Notes under the pieces: model-generated
Seen by the model: only the letters and a program-made list of their open reading frames with translations
Told to the model about the DNA's origin: nothing
Database searches by the model: none
Assembly (NCBI RefSeq): GCF_015234515.1
Contig: NZ_JADGMY010000023.1
Location: forward strand, 494,366-558,365
Length of the DNA stretch: 64,000 bases
Source: Cellulomonas sp.
GTDB lineage: Bacteria > Actinomycetota > Actinomycetes > Actinomycetales > Cellulomonadaceae
Reading direction: 5' to 3'
Shown: positions 54,209-63,545 of the stretch, piece by piece
Layout: each line of letters begins with the position of its first letter
How positions within the stretch are numbered: the stretch's first letter is position 1
Program-made: the position numbers and the translations under genes

Positions 54209-55275
54209 CCGTCACCAGCGAGCGCGCACGCCTCACCGACCTGCCGCCGGCGCCCGCCCCGGCCCCGTTCCCGACGGGCACGCAGCGCCTGCCCATGGCC
54301 AAGGCCCTCAACCTCGGCCTGCGCCGGGCGCTGGCCAACGACCCGCGCACCCTGCTCATGGGCGAGGACATCGGGCGGCTCGGGGGCGTCTTCCGGGTCA
54401 CCGACGGGCTCTTCGCGCAGTTCGGCGACGACCGCGTCGTGGACACCCCGCTCGCGGAGTCGGGCATCGTCGGCACCGCGATCGGCCTCGCGCTGCGCGG
54501 GTACCGGCCGGTGTGCGAGATCCAGTTCGACGGGTTCGTGTTCCCCGCGTTCGACCAGATCACGACCCAGCTGTCGCGCATGCACTACCGCTCGCAGGGC
54601 CGGCTGCGGCTGCCCGTCGTGATCCGCATCCCCTACGGCGGCGGCATCGGCGCCATCGAGCACCACAGCGAGTCGCCCGAGGCGCTGTTCGCGCACACGC
54701 CGGGCCTGCGCGTCGTGTCCCCGTCGAACGCGTCCGACGCCTTCACGATGATCCAGCAGGCGATCGCGTCGCCGGACCCCGTGATCTTCCTCGAGCCGAA
54801 GGGCCGGTACTGGGAGAAGGGCGACGTCGACCTCGACGCGCCGCTGCCGGCACCGCACGGCAGCTCGTCGGACCTCGACCACGCGCGCGTCGTGCGCGCC
54901 GGCACCGACGTCACGATCGTCGCGTACGGCCCCACGGTCGCCACCGCGCTCAAGGTCGCCGACGCCGCAGCCGCCGAGGGCACGAGCATCGAGGTCGTCG
55001 ACCTGCGCACGATCTCGCCGCTCGACACCGCGACGATCGCCGCGTCCGTGCGGCGCACCGGCCGGTGCATCGTCACCCACGAGGCGCCCGTGCTGTACGG
55101 GTCGGGCGCCGAGGTCGCGGCACGCATCACCGAGGAGTGCTTCTACCACCTGCAGGCACCCGTGCTGCGGGTCGGGGGCTTCCACACCCCGTACCCGGTC
55201 GCCAAGATCGAGCACGACTACCTGCCCGGACTCGACCGGCTGCTCGAGGCAGTCGACCGCGCCCTCGCGTTCTGA
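54205..55275 (+). CDS. 2-oxoacid dehydrogenase E1 component, beta subunit
   Basis: 356 residues. MGEDIGRLGGVFRVTDGL, DTPLAESGIVGTAIGLALRG and IPYGGGIGAIEHHSESPEA are characteristic, with the C-terminal transketolase domain (EVVDLRTISPLDT). Forms the alpha2beta2 E1 with the upstream product, which it overlaps by 4 bases. Confidence 0.95.
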   Translation: MTVTSERARLTDLPPAPAPAPFPTGTQRLPMAKALNLGLRRALANDPRTLLMGEDIGRLGGVFRVTDGLFAQFGDDRVVDTPLAESGIVGTAIGLALRGYRPVCEIQFDGFVFPAFDQITTQLSRMHYRSQGRLRLPVVIRIPYGGGIGAIEHHSESPEALFAHTPGLRVVSPSNASDAFTMIQQAIASPDPVIFLEPKGRYWEKGDVDLDAPLPAPHGSSSDLDHARVVRAGTDVTIVAYGPTVATALKVADAAAAEGTSIEVVDLRTISPLDTATIAASVRRTGRCIVTHEAPVLYGSGAEVAARITEECFYHLQAPVLRVGGFHTPYPVAKIEHDYLPGLDRLLEAVDRALAF

Positions 55276-55316
55276 ACTTTCGCGTTCCGACCCATCGCGC
55301 CACCGGAGAGCCTCGC

Positions 55317-56894
55317 GTGCCCACGTACCAGCAGTTCCCCCTTCCCGACGCCGGCGAAGGCCTCACCGAGGCGGACATCGTCACGTGGCACGTCGCCGTC
55401 GGCGACCGCGTCGAGGTCAACCAGACGATCGTCGAGATCGAGACGGCCAAGTCGCTGGTCGACCTGCCGTGCCCGTGGACGGGCGTCGTGACCCGGCTGC
55501 TCGTCGACGTCGGCGCGACCGTCGAGGTCGGCACGCCCATCATCGAGGTGGACGTCGACCCGGACGGCACCGCGGATGACGCGCCGTCCGACGGCGGCGC
55601 CGCGGCGGGTGTGCGCGCCCGGCACCCGCACCCCAGCCGGTCGTCGGCCGAGCCCGGGGGAGCGGACGAGGTGGACGCGGCGCGCGACGAGGTGCACGCG
55701 GCGGTGGACGAGGCGTCGGGCGGCTCCGGCGGCGGCTCCGGCGCGGTGCTCGTGGGGTACGGCGTGGCCGACGGGGGGACGGCGCGTCGACCGCGTGCGG
55801 GCGCGGCGCGGGCCGCGTCGAGCGCGGTGACCCCGGCGGCGGCATCGAGCGCGGTCGCCGCGCAGGGCTCGAGCACGCGGAGCCCGGCGGCGTCGAGCAC
55901 GCGGAGCGCGGCGACGTCGTCGAGCGGATCGGCCTCGCGCGCAGCGGTGTCGAACGTCGACGCGTCGGCGACCCGCCCCGACGGCACCGCCCACGCGCTC
56001 GCCAAGCCGCCCGTCCGCAAGCTCGCACGTGACCTCGGCGTCGACCTCGACGCCGTCACCCCCACCGGCCCGGGCGGGATCGTCACGCGTGAGGACGTGC
56101 TCGCGCACTCCGTCCGCGCCGAGGGCCGCGAGCTGGCGACGTACCCCGGCGACGACCGGCCCTGGGCCGCCGGTGGCGTGGTCAGCCCGGACGGCCGCCA
56201 GACGCGCGTCCCGGTGAAGTCGGTGCGCAAGCGGACGGCCGAGGCGATGGTGTCCAGCGCGTTCAGCGCGCCCCACGTCACGGTGTTCCACACGGTCGAC
56301 GTGACGCGGACGATGAAGCTCGTCGAGCGCCTGCGTGCCGACCGGGAGTTCGCGGACGTGCGCGTCACGCCGCTGCTCGTCGCGGCCAAGGCGCTGCTCA
56401 TGGCCGTGAACCGGCGGCCCGAGATCAACGCGTCGTGGGACGAGACGACGCAGGAGATCGTCTACAAGCACTACGTGAACCTCGGCATCGCCGCGGCGAC
56501 CCCGCGCGGGCTGGTGGTGCCGAACATCAAGGACGCGCACCGTCTCGACCTGCTGGGTCTCGCGCGCGGGCTCGGCGACCTCACGTCGACCGCCCGGGCC
56601 GGCCGCACGTCGCCGGCCGACATGTCCGACGGCACGATCACGATCACCAACGTCGGGGTGTTCGGCATCGACACCGGCACGCCGATCCTCAACCCGGGGG
56701 AGGCCGCGATCCTCGCGTTCGGGGCGATCCGGCAGCAGCCGTGGGTCCACAAGGGCAAGGTCAAGCCGCGCCACGTCACGCAGCTCGCGCTGAGCTTCGA
56801 CCACCGGCTCGTCGACGGCGAGCTCGGCAGCCGGGTCCTGGCCGACGTCGCCGCGGTGCTCGCGGACCCGTCCCAGGCGCTCGTCTGGAGCTGA
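55317..56894 (+). CDS. Dihydrolipoamide acyltransferase (E2)
   Basis: 525 residues: one lipoyl domain (residues 1-80, lipoyl Lys45 in EIETAKSLVD), a 150-residue Ala/Ser/Gly-rich linker, an E3/E1-binding domain (KPPVRKLARDLGVDLDAVTP, then GGIVTREDV), and the catalytic domain with TITNVGVFG and LSFDHRLVDGELG holding the catalytic His and Asp. The linker has Ser-Thr-Arg-Ser and Ser-Ala repeats rather than the usual Pro-Ala and varies in charge, a likely fast-evolving region. GTG start 41 bases after the E1beta stop. Confidence 0.93.
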   Translation: MPTYQQFPLPDAGEGLTEADIVTWHVAVGDRVEVNQTIVEIETAKSLVDLPCPWTGVVTRLLVDVGATVEVGTPIIEVDVDPDGTADDAPSDGGAAAGVRARHPHPSRSSAEPGGADEVDAARDEVHAAVDEASGGSGGGSGAVLVGYGVADGGTARRPRAGAARAASSAVTPAAASSAVAAQGSSTRSPAASSTRSAATSSSGSASRAAVSNVDASATRPDGTAHALAKPPVRKLARDLGVDLDAVTPTGPGGIVTREDVLAHSVRAEGRELATYPGDDRPWAAGGVVSPDGRQTRVPVKSVRKRTAEAMVSSAFSAPHVTVFHTVDVTRTMKLVERLRADREFADVRVTPLLVAAKALLMAVNRRPEINASWDETTQEIVYKHYVNLGIAAATPRGLVVPNIKDAHRLDLLGLARGLGDLTSTARAGRTSPADMSDGTITITNVGVFGIDTGTPILNPGEAAILAFGAIRQQPWVHKGKVKPRHVTQLALSFDHRLVDGELGSRVLADVAAVLADPSQALVWS

Positions 56895-56929
56895 GCGCCG
56901 CCACCGTCCGCGTGCTGGGACGAGGGCTC

Positions 56930-56989
56930 CGCGAGACCGGGCTGGGGCGTCTTACCCGGTGCCGGTCGAGGACTCAGCCCGGTCTCGCG
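56930..56989. terminator. Long-loop hairpin after E2
   Basis: A 15-bp perfect stem (CGCGAGACCGGGCTG and complement) with a 30-base loop, 36 bases after the E2 stop. Probably a terminator or mRNA 3' end structure. No U-run. Confidence 0.55.
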
Positions 56990-57121
56990 AGGGCCGGATC
57001 CCACGGATCGGACGGCCCACCGTCGGCAGCCTGCGACGACGACGGTGATCGGCCGGGGTAGCGGCCGGGGCCGGGTCGCAGCCGGGGCCGGTCAGGGGCG
57101 GGGTCGGGGGCATGCCGCGCG

Positions 57122-57211
57122 GATGAGGTGCGGGGCCCGCCGCGGGGATGAGGTGCGGGGCCTGCCGCGGGGTTGAGGTGCGGGGCCCGCCGCGGGCGTG
57201 AGGTAGGGGCC
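57122..57211. repeat. 25-bp tandem repeat
   Basis: About three and a half copies of a 25-base unit beginning GATGAGGTGCGGGGCCCGCC. The gap 56895-57294 holds the hairpin, this repeat and a small palindrome, but no gene that I can support. Confidence 0.85.
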
Positions 57212-57240
57212 TCGGTGGTGCGGTCGCGCGCGGTGGGGTG

Positions 57241-57256
57241 ACTGAAGCGATTCAGT
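57241..57256. promoter_or_regulatory. Palindrome upstream of the copper operon
   Basis: ACTGAA-GCGA-TTCAGT, 38 bases before the proposed start of the first gene. Candidate operator; regulator unknown. Confidence 0.4.
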
Positions 57257-57294
57257 GGCTGGACCCGTGCCGCGGCCCGGGCGATGTTCTGCTG

Positions 57295-58284
57295 ATGCCG
57301 GCCGACGGGAGGACCCGCGCGGGCCGGACCCCGGCGGTGCTCGCGCGCGGGGCCGGTCTGAGCGCAGCCGTGCTCACGGGTGCCGTCGTCGGCCACTGCC
57401 TGGCGGGCGGTCACGTGCCCGGACCCGCCGTGCTCGGCGCGATCGGCGCACTCGTGCTCGTCGCGGGGGTGCTCGGCGCCCGCACCGCCGACGGGACCAG
57501 CACCCGCGCCGTCGCCGTCCTGGCTGCCGCGGTCCTGGCCGTGGCCCTCCACCCCGTGCTGGCGATGCTCGCGGTCCCGCCGGGTGCCGTGCCCGTCGAC
57601 CCCCACGCCGGTCACGGTGCCGCACCGGCGCAGGAGGCTGGGGGGACGGGCGCAGGCACGGGTGCGAGTGCGGGCACGAGCGCGACGCAGGACGGAGCCG
57701 GTGACGGCGCGTTCGCCGTCGACCTCGCGTCGCTCCGGGCGGCGGGGGTCGACCTCGACGCCGTGCGCGCGGCGGGCTGGGACCTCGACGCTCTCGTCGC
57801 GGCCGGACTCGACGCCGCGACGCTCGAGGCGGCAGGCCTCGACCCGGCCGACCCGCACGCCGCGCACACCGTCGCGTCCCTCGTCGCGGCGGCCGACCGC
57901 GCAGCCGCGGCCGCAGCGGACGCGCCGGCAACAGCCGATGGTGCCGGAGTCGATGGTGCCGGAGTCGATGGGTCCGGAGTCGATGGGTCCGGAGTCGATG
58001 GTGCTGGAGCCGACGGTGCTGGAGCCGACGGTGCTGGAGCCGATGGTGCTGGAGCCGACGGTGCTGGAGCCGATGGTGCCGGAGCCGACGGTGCCGCTGC
58101 GGACCCTGCTGGAGCCGACGGTGCCGGAGCCGACGGTGCCGGAGTCGACGATCCCGTCGCGCGCACGGATGGTCGGGTCGCCGTCGGGGTCACCCTGCTC
58201 CTCACCGCTGCGCTCGCCGCGACGACGCTCGCCCTGCCCGTGCACCGTCGTCGCGGTGGTCCGCGCGCGGTGGCCCTGGCGTGA
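57295..58284 (+). CDS. Membrane protein with GADGA pentapeptide repeats
   Basis: 329 residues. Three membrane helices in the first 95 residues, a His-containing PHAGHG, an external region with internal repeats of RAAGVDLDAVRAAGWDLDAL type, then about 14 tandem pentapeptides (GADGA, GVDGA, GVDGS), then a last membrane helix (TLLLTAALAATTLAL) and basic tail. No known family. First in a run with copC and copD; a GTG at 57238 is an alternative start. Copper-related function is inferred only from position. Confidence 0.72.
   Translation: MPADGRTRAGRTPAVLARGAGLSAAVLTGAVVGHCLAGGHVPGPAVLGAIGALVLVAGVLGARTADGTSTRAVAVLAAAVLAVALHPVLAMLAVPPGAVPVDPHAGHGAAPAQEAGGTGAGTGASAGTSATQDGAGDGAFAVDLASLRAAGVDLDAVRAAGWDLDALVAAGLDAATLEAAGLDPADPHAAHTVASLVAAADRAAAAAADAPATADGAGVDGAGVDGSGVDGSGVDGAGADGAGADGAGADGAGADGAGADGAGADGAAADPAGADGAGADGAGVDDPVARTDGRVAVGVTLLLTAALAATTLALPVHRRRGGPRAVALA
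57935..58145. repeat. 15-bp coding tandem repeat (GADGA units)
   Basis: About 14 copies of GGTGCYGGAGYCGAY, where Y is C or T, in frame within the membrane protein gene. Nearly identical third positions indicate recent expansion. Confidence 0.9.
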
Positions 58285-58426
58285 GACCTGCGCGACCGGT
58301 CCCGCTGCCCCCGGGCGGCCCGCACGCGCCCCCGCGGCGAGCGAACCACCGCGCACCCGATTCGTCCCTGCCCGGGCCCGCGTGATGGGATCGGGGCGCT
58401 GTCGTCCCTGCTGGAAGGTGGTCATC

Positions 58427-59146
58427 GTGTCCCGCGTCGTCCCGACCGTCCGCGCGCGCGTCGCGCGTCGGAGCGGAGCCCTCGCCGCACTCGTGCTGCT
58501 CGTCGCCGTCCTGGCCGCGCCGCCGGCCGCCGCGCACAACAGCCTGCGGGCGACGGACCCGGCGGACGGGTCGACCGTCGAGACCGCGCCCGCCCAGGTC
58601 ACGCTGACGTTCGACCAGCCGGCGATGGAGCTCGGGACCCAGGTCGTCGTGACCGGTCCGGACGGTGCCGTCGTCAGCGACGGGCCCGTGCAGCTCGTCG
58701 ACGTGTCCGTGGTGCAGCCGCTCGTCGCCACGCTGCCTGCCGGTGCCTACACCGTGGACTGGCGCGTCACGTCGGCCGACGGGCACCCGCTCACCGGGAG
58801 CCTCGCGTTCACCGCGATTGCAGCCGCCGGGGCCGACGAGCCTGCCGCACCGACCGCGTCGGCCGAGCCCGCCGAGCCGACCGAGGCCACCGAGGCCGCA
58901 CCCCCGTCGGAGGCGCCGACGACCGAGGCGGCACCGATGGACGAGACGACGATGACCGCCGTCGAGGGCCCCCTCGACGAGGAGGGCACGTCACCGTGGG
59001 TGTGGGTCGTGCTCGCGGTCGCGACGCTCGCCGCCGGTGCCACGGTCGCCCTGCTGGCCGTGCGCCGACGCACCGGGCTGGGCGGCACCGCTGCGGGCGG
59101 GACCGCGACGGGTCCCTCGGGTGACGGGCCGTCCACCGGCGCGTGA
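58427..59146 (+). CDS. copC: CopC-domain periplasmic copper protein with C-terminal anchor
   Basis: 239 residues. Signal peptide ending AAAHNSLRA, so that mature His1 is a copper ligand as in CopC; the second site His is in TSADGHPLTGSL. The CopC beta-barrel (residues 38-135) is followed by a Thr/Glu/Pro-rich linker and one membrane helix, the YcnJ/YobA layout. GTG start with GGAAGG 8 bases upstream. Works with the CopD-like protein encoded next. Confidence 0.9.
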   Translation: MSRVVPTVRARVARRSGALAALVLLVAVLAAPPAAAHNSLRATDPADGSTVETAPAQVTLTFDQPAMELGTQVVVTGPDGAVVSDGPVQLVDVSVVQPLVATLPAGAYTVDWRVTSADGHPLTGSLAFTAIAAAGADEPAAPTASAEPAEPTEATEAAPPSEAPTTEAAPMDETTMTAVEGPLDEEGTSPWVWVVLAVATLAAGATVALLAVRRRTGLGGTAAGGTATGPSGDGPSTGA

Positions 59147-59154
59147 CGCACGCC

Positions 59155-59160
59155 TAGGCT
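59155..59160 (+). promoter_or_regulatory. -10 element for copD-ctaG (leaderless)
   Basis: TAGGCT followed by 6 bases and the GTG at 59167; no ribosome binding site is present. The gene may thus have its own promoter besides copC read-through. Confidence 0.5.
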
Positions 59161-59166
59161 GTCCGC

Positions 59167-61329
59167 GTGGACGAGTCGGTGACCCTGGTACGGCGTGGCG
59201 CGCTCGGCGTGCTCGCGGCGACGGGGACCGTCGCCGTCCTCGTCGGCGTCGCGTTCACCGGCGTGACCGCCGCGGTGGCGATCGGTGACCCCGGGGCGCT
59301 CGTGCGGTGGGGGCTGCCGGCGGTGGAGACCCTCACCGAGCTCGCGGCGTCGCTGACGGTGGGCGCGCTGCTGCTCGCGGTGTGCGTCCTGCCGCGTCGG
59401 GCACCCGCACGCGTCGCACCGGCCCGCGTGGGTGCGTCGGACACGGCCGCCACGACAGAGACCGCCCCCCCGTCGGACACGGTCGCCACGACAGGCGTCG
59501 CCCCCACGTCGGACACCGAGGACGCGCCGGTCGCCGCCACCGGCCGGGCCCCGGCCGCCGACGGCTCGGCGTACTCCCGCAGCCTCGTCCTGGCGGGTGT
59601 CGCCGCCGGTGCGTGGACGGTGCTGTCGGTCGTGCACCTCGTCCTGGCGTACGCGTCGGTCGCCGGGGCCTCGCCGACGGCGCCGTCGTTCGGTGACGAG
59701 CTCGCGGTGTTCGTCACGCAGATCGACCTGGGGCGCACGCTGCTGTCGGTGACGACGGTGGCCGCGGTCGTCACGGCGCTCGCACTGGTCGTCGCGACGC
59801 CCACGGGCGCCGCGTGGGCCGCGGCGCTGTCGCTGGTCGCGCTGTGGCAGCTCGGGCAGACGGGCCACGCGGCCGGTGCGGCGAGCCACGACCTCGCGAC
59901 GTCCGCGATGGTGCTGCACCTGGAGAGCGCCGCGGTCTGGATCGGGGCGCTCGGGGCGCTCGCGGTCCTGGTCGGCAGGCTCGGCACCGACGTCGTGCCC
60001 GCGGTCGCGCGCTACTCCGTGGTCGCGGGCTGGTGCGTCGCCGGCGTCGCGATCAGCGGCGTCGTGAACAGCGTGGTGCGGCTCGGCGGGTGGGACGGCC
60101 TGCAGACGCGCTACGGCGTGCTGCTGATCGTCAAGATCCTGCTGTTCGGTGCCCTCGCCCTGCTCGGCCTGGCGCACCGGCGCGCGACGATCCCACGACT
60201 GTCCGGGCCGCGCGGCGGCGCGCTGTTCTGGCGCGTGGTGCTGGTCGAGCTCGCGGTCATGGGGGCCGTCTCGGGTGTGGCCGTCGCGCTGGGCTCGTCA
60301 CCGCCGCCGGTACCGGAGGCCGCCGCGGCGGACACCTCTCCCGCCTACGTCCTGACCGGTCACCCCCTGCCGCCCGAGCCGACGACGCTGCGCTGGCTCA
60401 CCGAGTGGCGCTGGGACGTGCTCCTGGCGTGCGCGGCGGCCGCGGGGATCGTCGTCTACCTGCGCTGGGTCTGGCGGCTGCGGCGCCGCGGTGACGCGTG
60501 GCCCTGGCTGCGCACGGCGTCCTGGGTCGTCGGCATGCTGCTGTTCGCGTGGACGACGTCCGGCGGGCCGTCCGTCTACGGGCACCTCCTGTTCAGCGCG
60601 CACATGATCCAGCACATGGTGCTCGTCATGGTGGTGCCGCTGTTCCTCGCGCTGTCGGCACCCGTGACGCTGCTGCTGCGCGCGGTGCCCGCGCGGGCCA
60701 CGACGCTGCGCGGCGACGTGTCGCGCGGTCCGCGCGAGTGGGTCCTGACGCTCGTGCACAGCCACGTCGGCCGGTTCTTCGCGAACCCGCTGGTCGCGGC
60801 CGTGAACTTCGCCGGGTCGATGGTGCTGTTCTACTACTCCGGGCTGTTCGAGTGGTCGCTGCGGACCCAGGTGGGTCACCTGGCGATGGTCGTGCACTTC
60901 ACGCTCGCGGGGTACCTGTTCGTCAACGCGCTCGCGGGCGTCGACCCGGGGCCGACCCGCCCGCCGTACCCGATGCGGCTGCTGCTGCTGTTCGCGACCA
61001 TGGCGTTCCACGCGTTCTTCGGCGTGGCGCTGGTCGGCGGCGAGGGGCTGCTCGTGGCCGACTGGTTCGGCCTGACGGGCCGGCCGTGGGGCCCGTCGGC
61101 CATCCGGGACCAGCAGCTCGGCGGGTCGATCGCGTGGGGCATCGGGGAGATCCCGACGCTCGCGCTGGCGATCGTCGTGGCCGTGCAGTGGACGCGCGAC
61201 GACGAGCGCACGGCACGTCGTCGGGACCGCCGGGTCGACCGCGACGGCGACGACGAGATGGACGAGTACAACGCGATGCTGAGCCGGCTGGCGGACCAGG
61301 ACGCGCCGCGCACCGGAGGAACGGCATGA
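59167..61329 (+). CDS. CopD domain fused to CtaG-type oxidase assembly domain
   Basis: 720 residues with about fifteen membrane helices. The first part (to about residue 390) is the CopD copper-import domain: SLVALWQLGQTGHAAGAASHDLATSAMVLHLESAAVWIG and YSVVAGWCVAGVAISGVVNSVVRL. The second is CtaG: SAHMIQHMVLVMVVPLFLALSAPVTLLL, HSHVGRFFANPLVAAVNF, MVVHFTLAGYLFVNAL. This fusion is usual in actinobacteria. It takes copper from CopC and serves cytochrome oxidase. Stop overlaps the next gene (ATGA). Confidence 0.93.
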   Translation: MDESVTLVRRGALGVLAATGTVAVLVGVAFTGVTAAVAIGDPGALVRWGLPAVETLTELAASLTVGALLLAVCVLPRRAPARVAPARVGASDTAATTETAPPSDTVATTGVAPTSDTEDAPVAATGRAPAADGSAYSRSLVLAGVAAGAWTVLSVVHLVLAYASVAGASPTAPSFGDELAVFVTQIDLGRTLLSVTTVAAVVTALALVVATPTGAAWAAALSLVALWQLGQTGHAAGAASHDLATSAMVLHLESAAVWIGALGALAVLVGRLGTDVVPAVARYSVVAGWCVAGVAISGVVNSVVRLGGWDGLQTRYGVLLIVKILLFGALALLGLAHRRATIPRLSGPRGGALFWRVVLVELAVMGAVSGVAVALGSSPPPVPEAAAADTSPAYVLTGHPLPPEPTTLRWLTEWRWDVLLACAAAAGIVVYLRWVWRLRRRGDAWPWLRTASWVVGMLLFAWTTSGGPSVYGHLLFSAHMIQHMVLVMVVPLFLALSAPVTLLLRAVPARATTLRGDVSRGPREWVLTLVHSHVGRFFANPLVAAVNFAGSMVLFYYSGLFEWSLRTQVGHLAMVVHFTLAGYLFVNALAGVDPGPTRPPYPMRLLLLFATMAFHAFFGVALVGGEGLLVADWFGLTGRPWGPSAIRDQQLGGSIAWGIGEIPTLALAIVVAVQWTRDDERTARRRDRRVDRDGDDEMDEYNAMLSRLADQDAPRTGGTA

Positions 61330-62801
61330 GCACCGAGGACCCGACGGCGCCCGGCCCGGTGCCGCCGCCACCGCCCCCGCCGGCCGACGCGGAGCGAGCG
61401 GTGGAGCCGTTCGCTCCGCCGAGCGTCCCGCAGGCGCCCGTCGGCACGCTGCCGGGCGGCCACGGCGGCGCCGCACCGCTATACGGCACGAGCGTGGCCG
61501 CGACGGGGTCGACGGCCCAGGGGCTCACCGACCCGTACGCCGTGCGACTGCCTGACGACGGCGGTGACGACGCCCGTCACGACGACGCCCGTCCCCACGA
61601 CGCCCGTGCCCACGACGCCGGCGCCCCCGGTGCGTCCGCGCCGCCCGCGGCCCCGTCCCCCTACGGGACGCCTCCGCCGTACGGGACGCCTTCGCCGTAC
61701 GGCGCGTCGACCCCGCACGGCGCGCCCTCCCCGTACGGGGCGCCCTCGCCCTACGGCGCTCCGCCGCCGCACGGCACGCCCACCGCCGGGCCGGCACCGG
61801 TCCACGGCGGCCCCGGGGCCGTGCCCGGGACGCGGCCCGGGACAGCTGCGCTCGTCCTGGGCCTCGTCGCGCTCGTCCTGGCGTGGGTGCCGCTCGTCGG
61901 CCTGCTCGCGCTGCCGCTGGGCATCGCGGCGATCGTGGCAGGAGCCCGCGCGAGGTCCCGCGGCCGGCGCGGCCCGGTGCCCTCGTCGTCCGGGCGTGCG
62001 GCTGCGGGCATCGCGCTCGGGATCATCACGGTCGTCGTCACCGTCGTCGCGCAGGTCTCGTACGCCGTGGTCGCGACGACCTCGAGCGAGGGCCGCGGCG
62101 GCGAGGTGCTGGTCGACGGCCCGTCCGACGCTGCGGCCGACGACGACCCGGCCGACGACGACGCGGCCGACGACGGCCCGGCCGACGGCGGCACCGCCGG
62201 TGGCGAGGCAGCCGACGGTGAGGCCGTCGTGCCGCCCTGGGAGCCGTTGACGGTGGGCGAGGTGGCCTTCGGCCCGGAGCCCGACGAGCCGGGCAACTGG
62301 TGGTACGTCGTCGTGATCGACAACCCGAACCCCGAGCACCGCTTCGAGTCCGCGCAGCTGTCGGTCGAGGCGCTCGGCGCCGACGGGACGCTCATCGCGG
62401 CGGACTGGCAGTACGTCCACGCGGTGCCGGGCGAGGTCGCCGTGACCGGCCGGTTCCGCGACCTGGGGGACATGGCACCGGACCGCGTCGACGTCCGGCT
62501 GCCCGTGGCGCAGCGGGTCGCGCACGCCCCGGGGATCGGCGCGCTCACCGTCGGGGAGCTCACGTCCCGTGCCGAGTCCTGGGGCGGCGCGACCGTCGAG
62601 GGGACGGTGTCGAGCACGTTCGAGGAGGACCTGGACGGGGCGATGGTCGTCGTGGTGGCGACCGCGGGCGACGGCCGGACGGTCGCGGCGGCGCGCGGGT
62701 ACGCCGAGCAGCTGCCGGCGGGTGGCGACGCCCCGTTCGACGCGACGTTCTTCCAGGACCTGCCGGCCGGCACGACGTTCACGGCGTACGCGTCGCCCTG
62801 A
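61326..62801 (+). CDS. DUF4190-like membrane protein with proline-rich N-terminus
   Basis: 491 residues. A 170-residue cytoplasmic tail rich in Pro with repeated SPYG(A/T)P and PPYGTP units, two membrane helices of DUF4190 type (ALVLGLVALVLAWVPLVGLLALPLGIAAIVAGARAR and a second after SGRAAAGIALGIITVVV), an Asp/Ala-rich linker (DDDPADDDAADDGPAD) and an external FxLYD-like beta domain (NWWYVVVIDNPNPEHRFESAQLSVEAL). Coupled to copD-ctaG by overlap. Function unknown. Confidence 0.85.
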   Translation: MSTEDPTAPGPVPPPPPPPADAERAVEPFAPPSVPQAPVGTLPGGHGGAAPLYGTSVAATGSTAQGLTDPYAVRLPDDGGDDARHDDARPHDARAHDAGAPGASAPPAAPSPYGTPPPYGTPSPYGASTPHGAPSPYGAPSPYGAPPPHGTPTAGPAPVHGGPGAVPGTRPGTAALVLGLVALVLAWVPLVGLLALPLGIAAIVAGARARSRGRRGPVPSSSGRAAAGIALGIITVVVTVVAQVSYAVVATTSSEGRGGEVLVDGPSDAAADDDPADDDAADDGPADGGTAGGEAADGEAVVPPWEPLTVGEVAFGPEPDEPGNWWYVVVIDNPNPEHRFESAQLSVEALGADGTLIAADWQYVHAVPGEVAVTGRFRDLGDMAPDRVDVRLPVAQRVAHAPGIGALTVGELTSRAESWGGATVEGTVSSTFEEDLDGAMVVVVATAGDGRTVAAARGYAEQLPAGGDAPFDATFFQDLPAGTTFTAYASP

Positions 62802-62959
62802 CGGCTGACGGCTCGCCCGTGCCGACGCGGACGCGGACCAGGCACCGCCCGACACCGAGCTGTGACACGCAGGTCACCGTGTCGCCCCCCTGCCCGAAAC
62901 ATGACCGCGCCACCATGCACCCGTCGGTGTCACCCGGTCGAGCGAAGTGGATCCCACCT

Positions 62960-63241
62960 GTGCTGAAGAAGTCCCGTTCCGCGAAGTCCGCCACCTGCAC
63001 CCTGACGTTCGCGCTGCCCTCGACCGTGCTCGACGGTCCCGTCAGCGTCGTCGGGACGTTCAACGACTGGACGCCCGGCGTCCACCCGCTGCGTCGCCGG
63101 TCCAACGGCACCGCGAGCGCGTCCGTCGTCGTCCCTGCCGGCTCGACCGTGCGGTTCCGGTACCTCGGGACGCACGGCCGCTGGTTCGACGACGCGGACG
63201 CCGACGAGATCACGCCGGAGGGCTCGCTCGTCCGCGCGTGA
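62960..63241 (+). CDS. Isoamylase early-set (CBM48-like) domain protein
   Basis: 93 residues. GPVSVVGTFNDWTPGVHPLRRR, SASVVVPAGSTVRFRYLG and WFDDADADEI are the glycogen-binding/early-set pattern. A short protein with only this domain is a known actinobacterial type. The GTG at 62960 is chosen; an ATG at 62914 would add 15 residues. Likely binds alpha-glucan or acts as a structural partner. Confidence 0.82.
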   Translation: MLKKSRSAKSATCTLTFALPSTVLDGPVSVVGTFNDWTPGVHPLRRRSNGTASASVVVPAGSTVRFRYLGTHGRWFDDADADEITPEGSLVRA

Positions 63242-63269
63242 CGCGTCGCACGTCACATCCGTCAAGCCT

Positions 63270-63307
63270 GCCCCTGCTGCGGGCCGGGCGCGGTCCGCAG
63301 CAGGGGC
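63270..63307 (+). terminator. Hairpin terminator
   Basis: A 13-bp perfect stem GCCCCTGCTGCGG and complement with a 12-base loop, 29 bases after the CBM48 gene. The rest of 63242-63545 holds no gene apart from the palindrome below. Confidence 0.75.
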
Positions 63308-63456
63308 GCTCCGGGGCCGGTTCTTGGACGGGCGCCCATGAAGGCCAGGCGTGCTCTTGGGGTCCCCGTGGGGTGGCCGTGCCGCACGCGTCGCACGGGC
63401 TCGTGGCGCGACCCGGAAGAGACGCAGACCGCATCGACTACCCCTGGTCACGCGCG

Positions 63457-63472
63457 ATCGTATCGATACGAT
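63457..63472. promoter_or_regulatory. Operator/promoter of the MATE gene
   Basis: ATCGTATCGATACGAT, a perfect 16-bp palindrome in an AT-rich spot, 73 bases before the MATE gene. Its right end TACGAT is a good -10 box, so a bound repressor would block transcription. The regulator is probably outside the window. Confidence 0.65.
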
Positions 63473-63545
63473 AGGGCCCTGACGCGACACGGCACCGACC
63501 ACCGCGCCCCTTCACCCAGCCCCACCAGCGCGGAGTTCCACCGTC

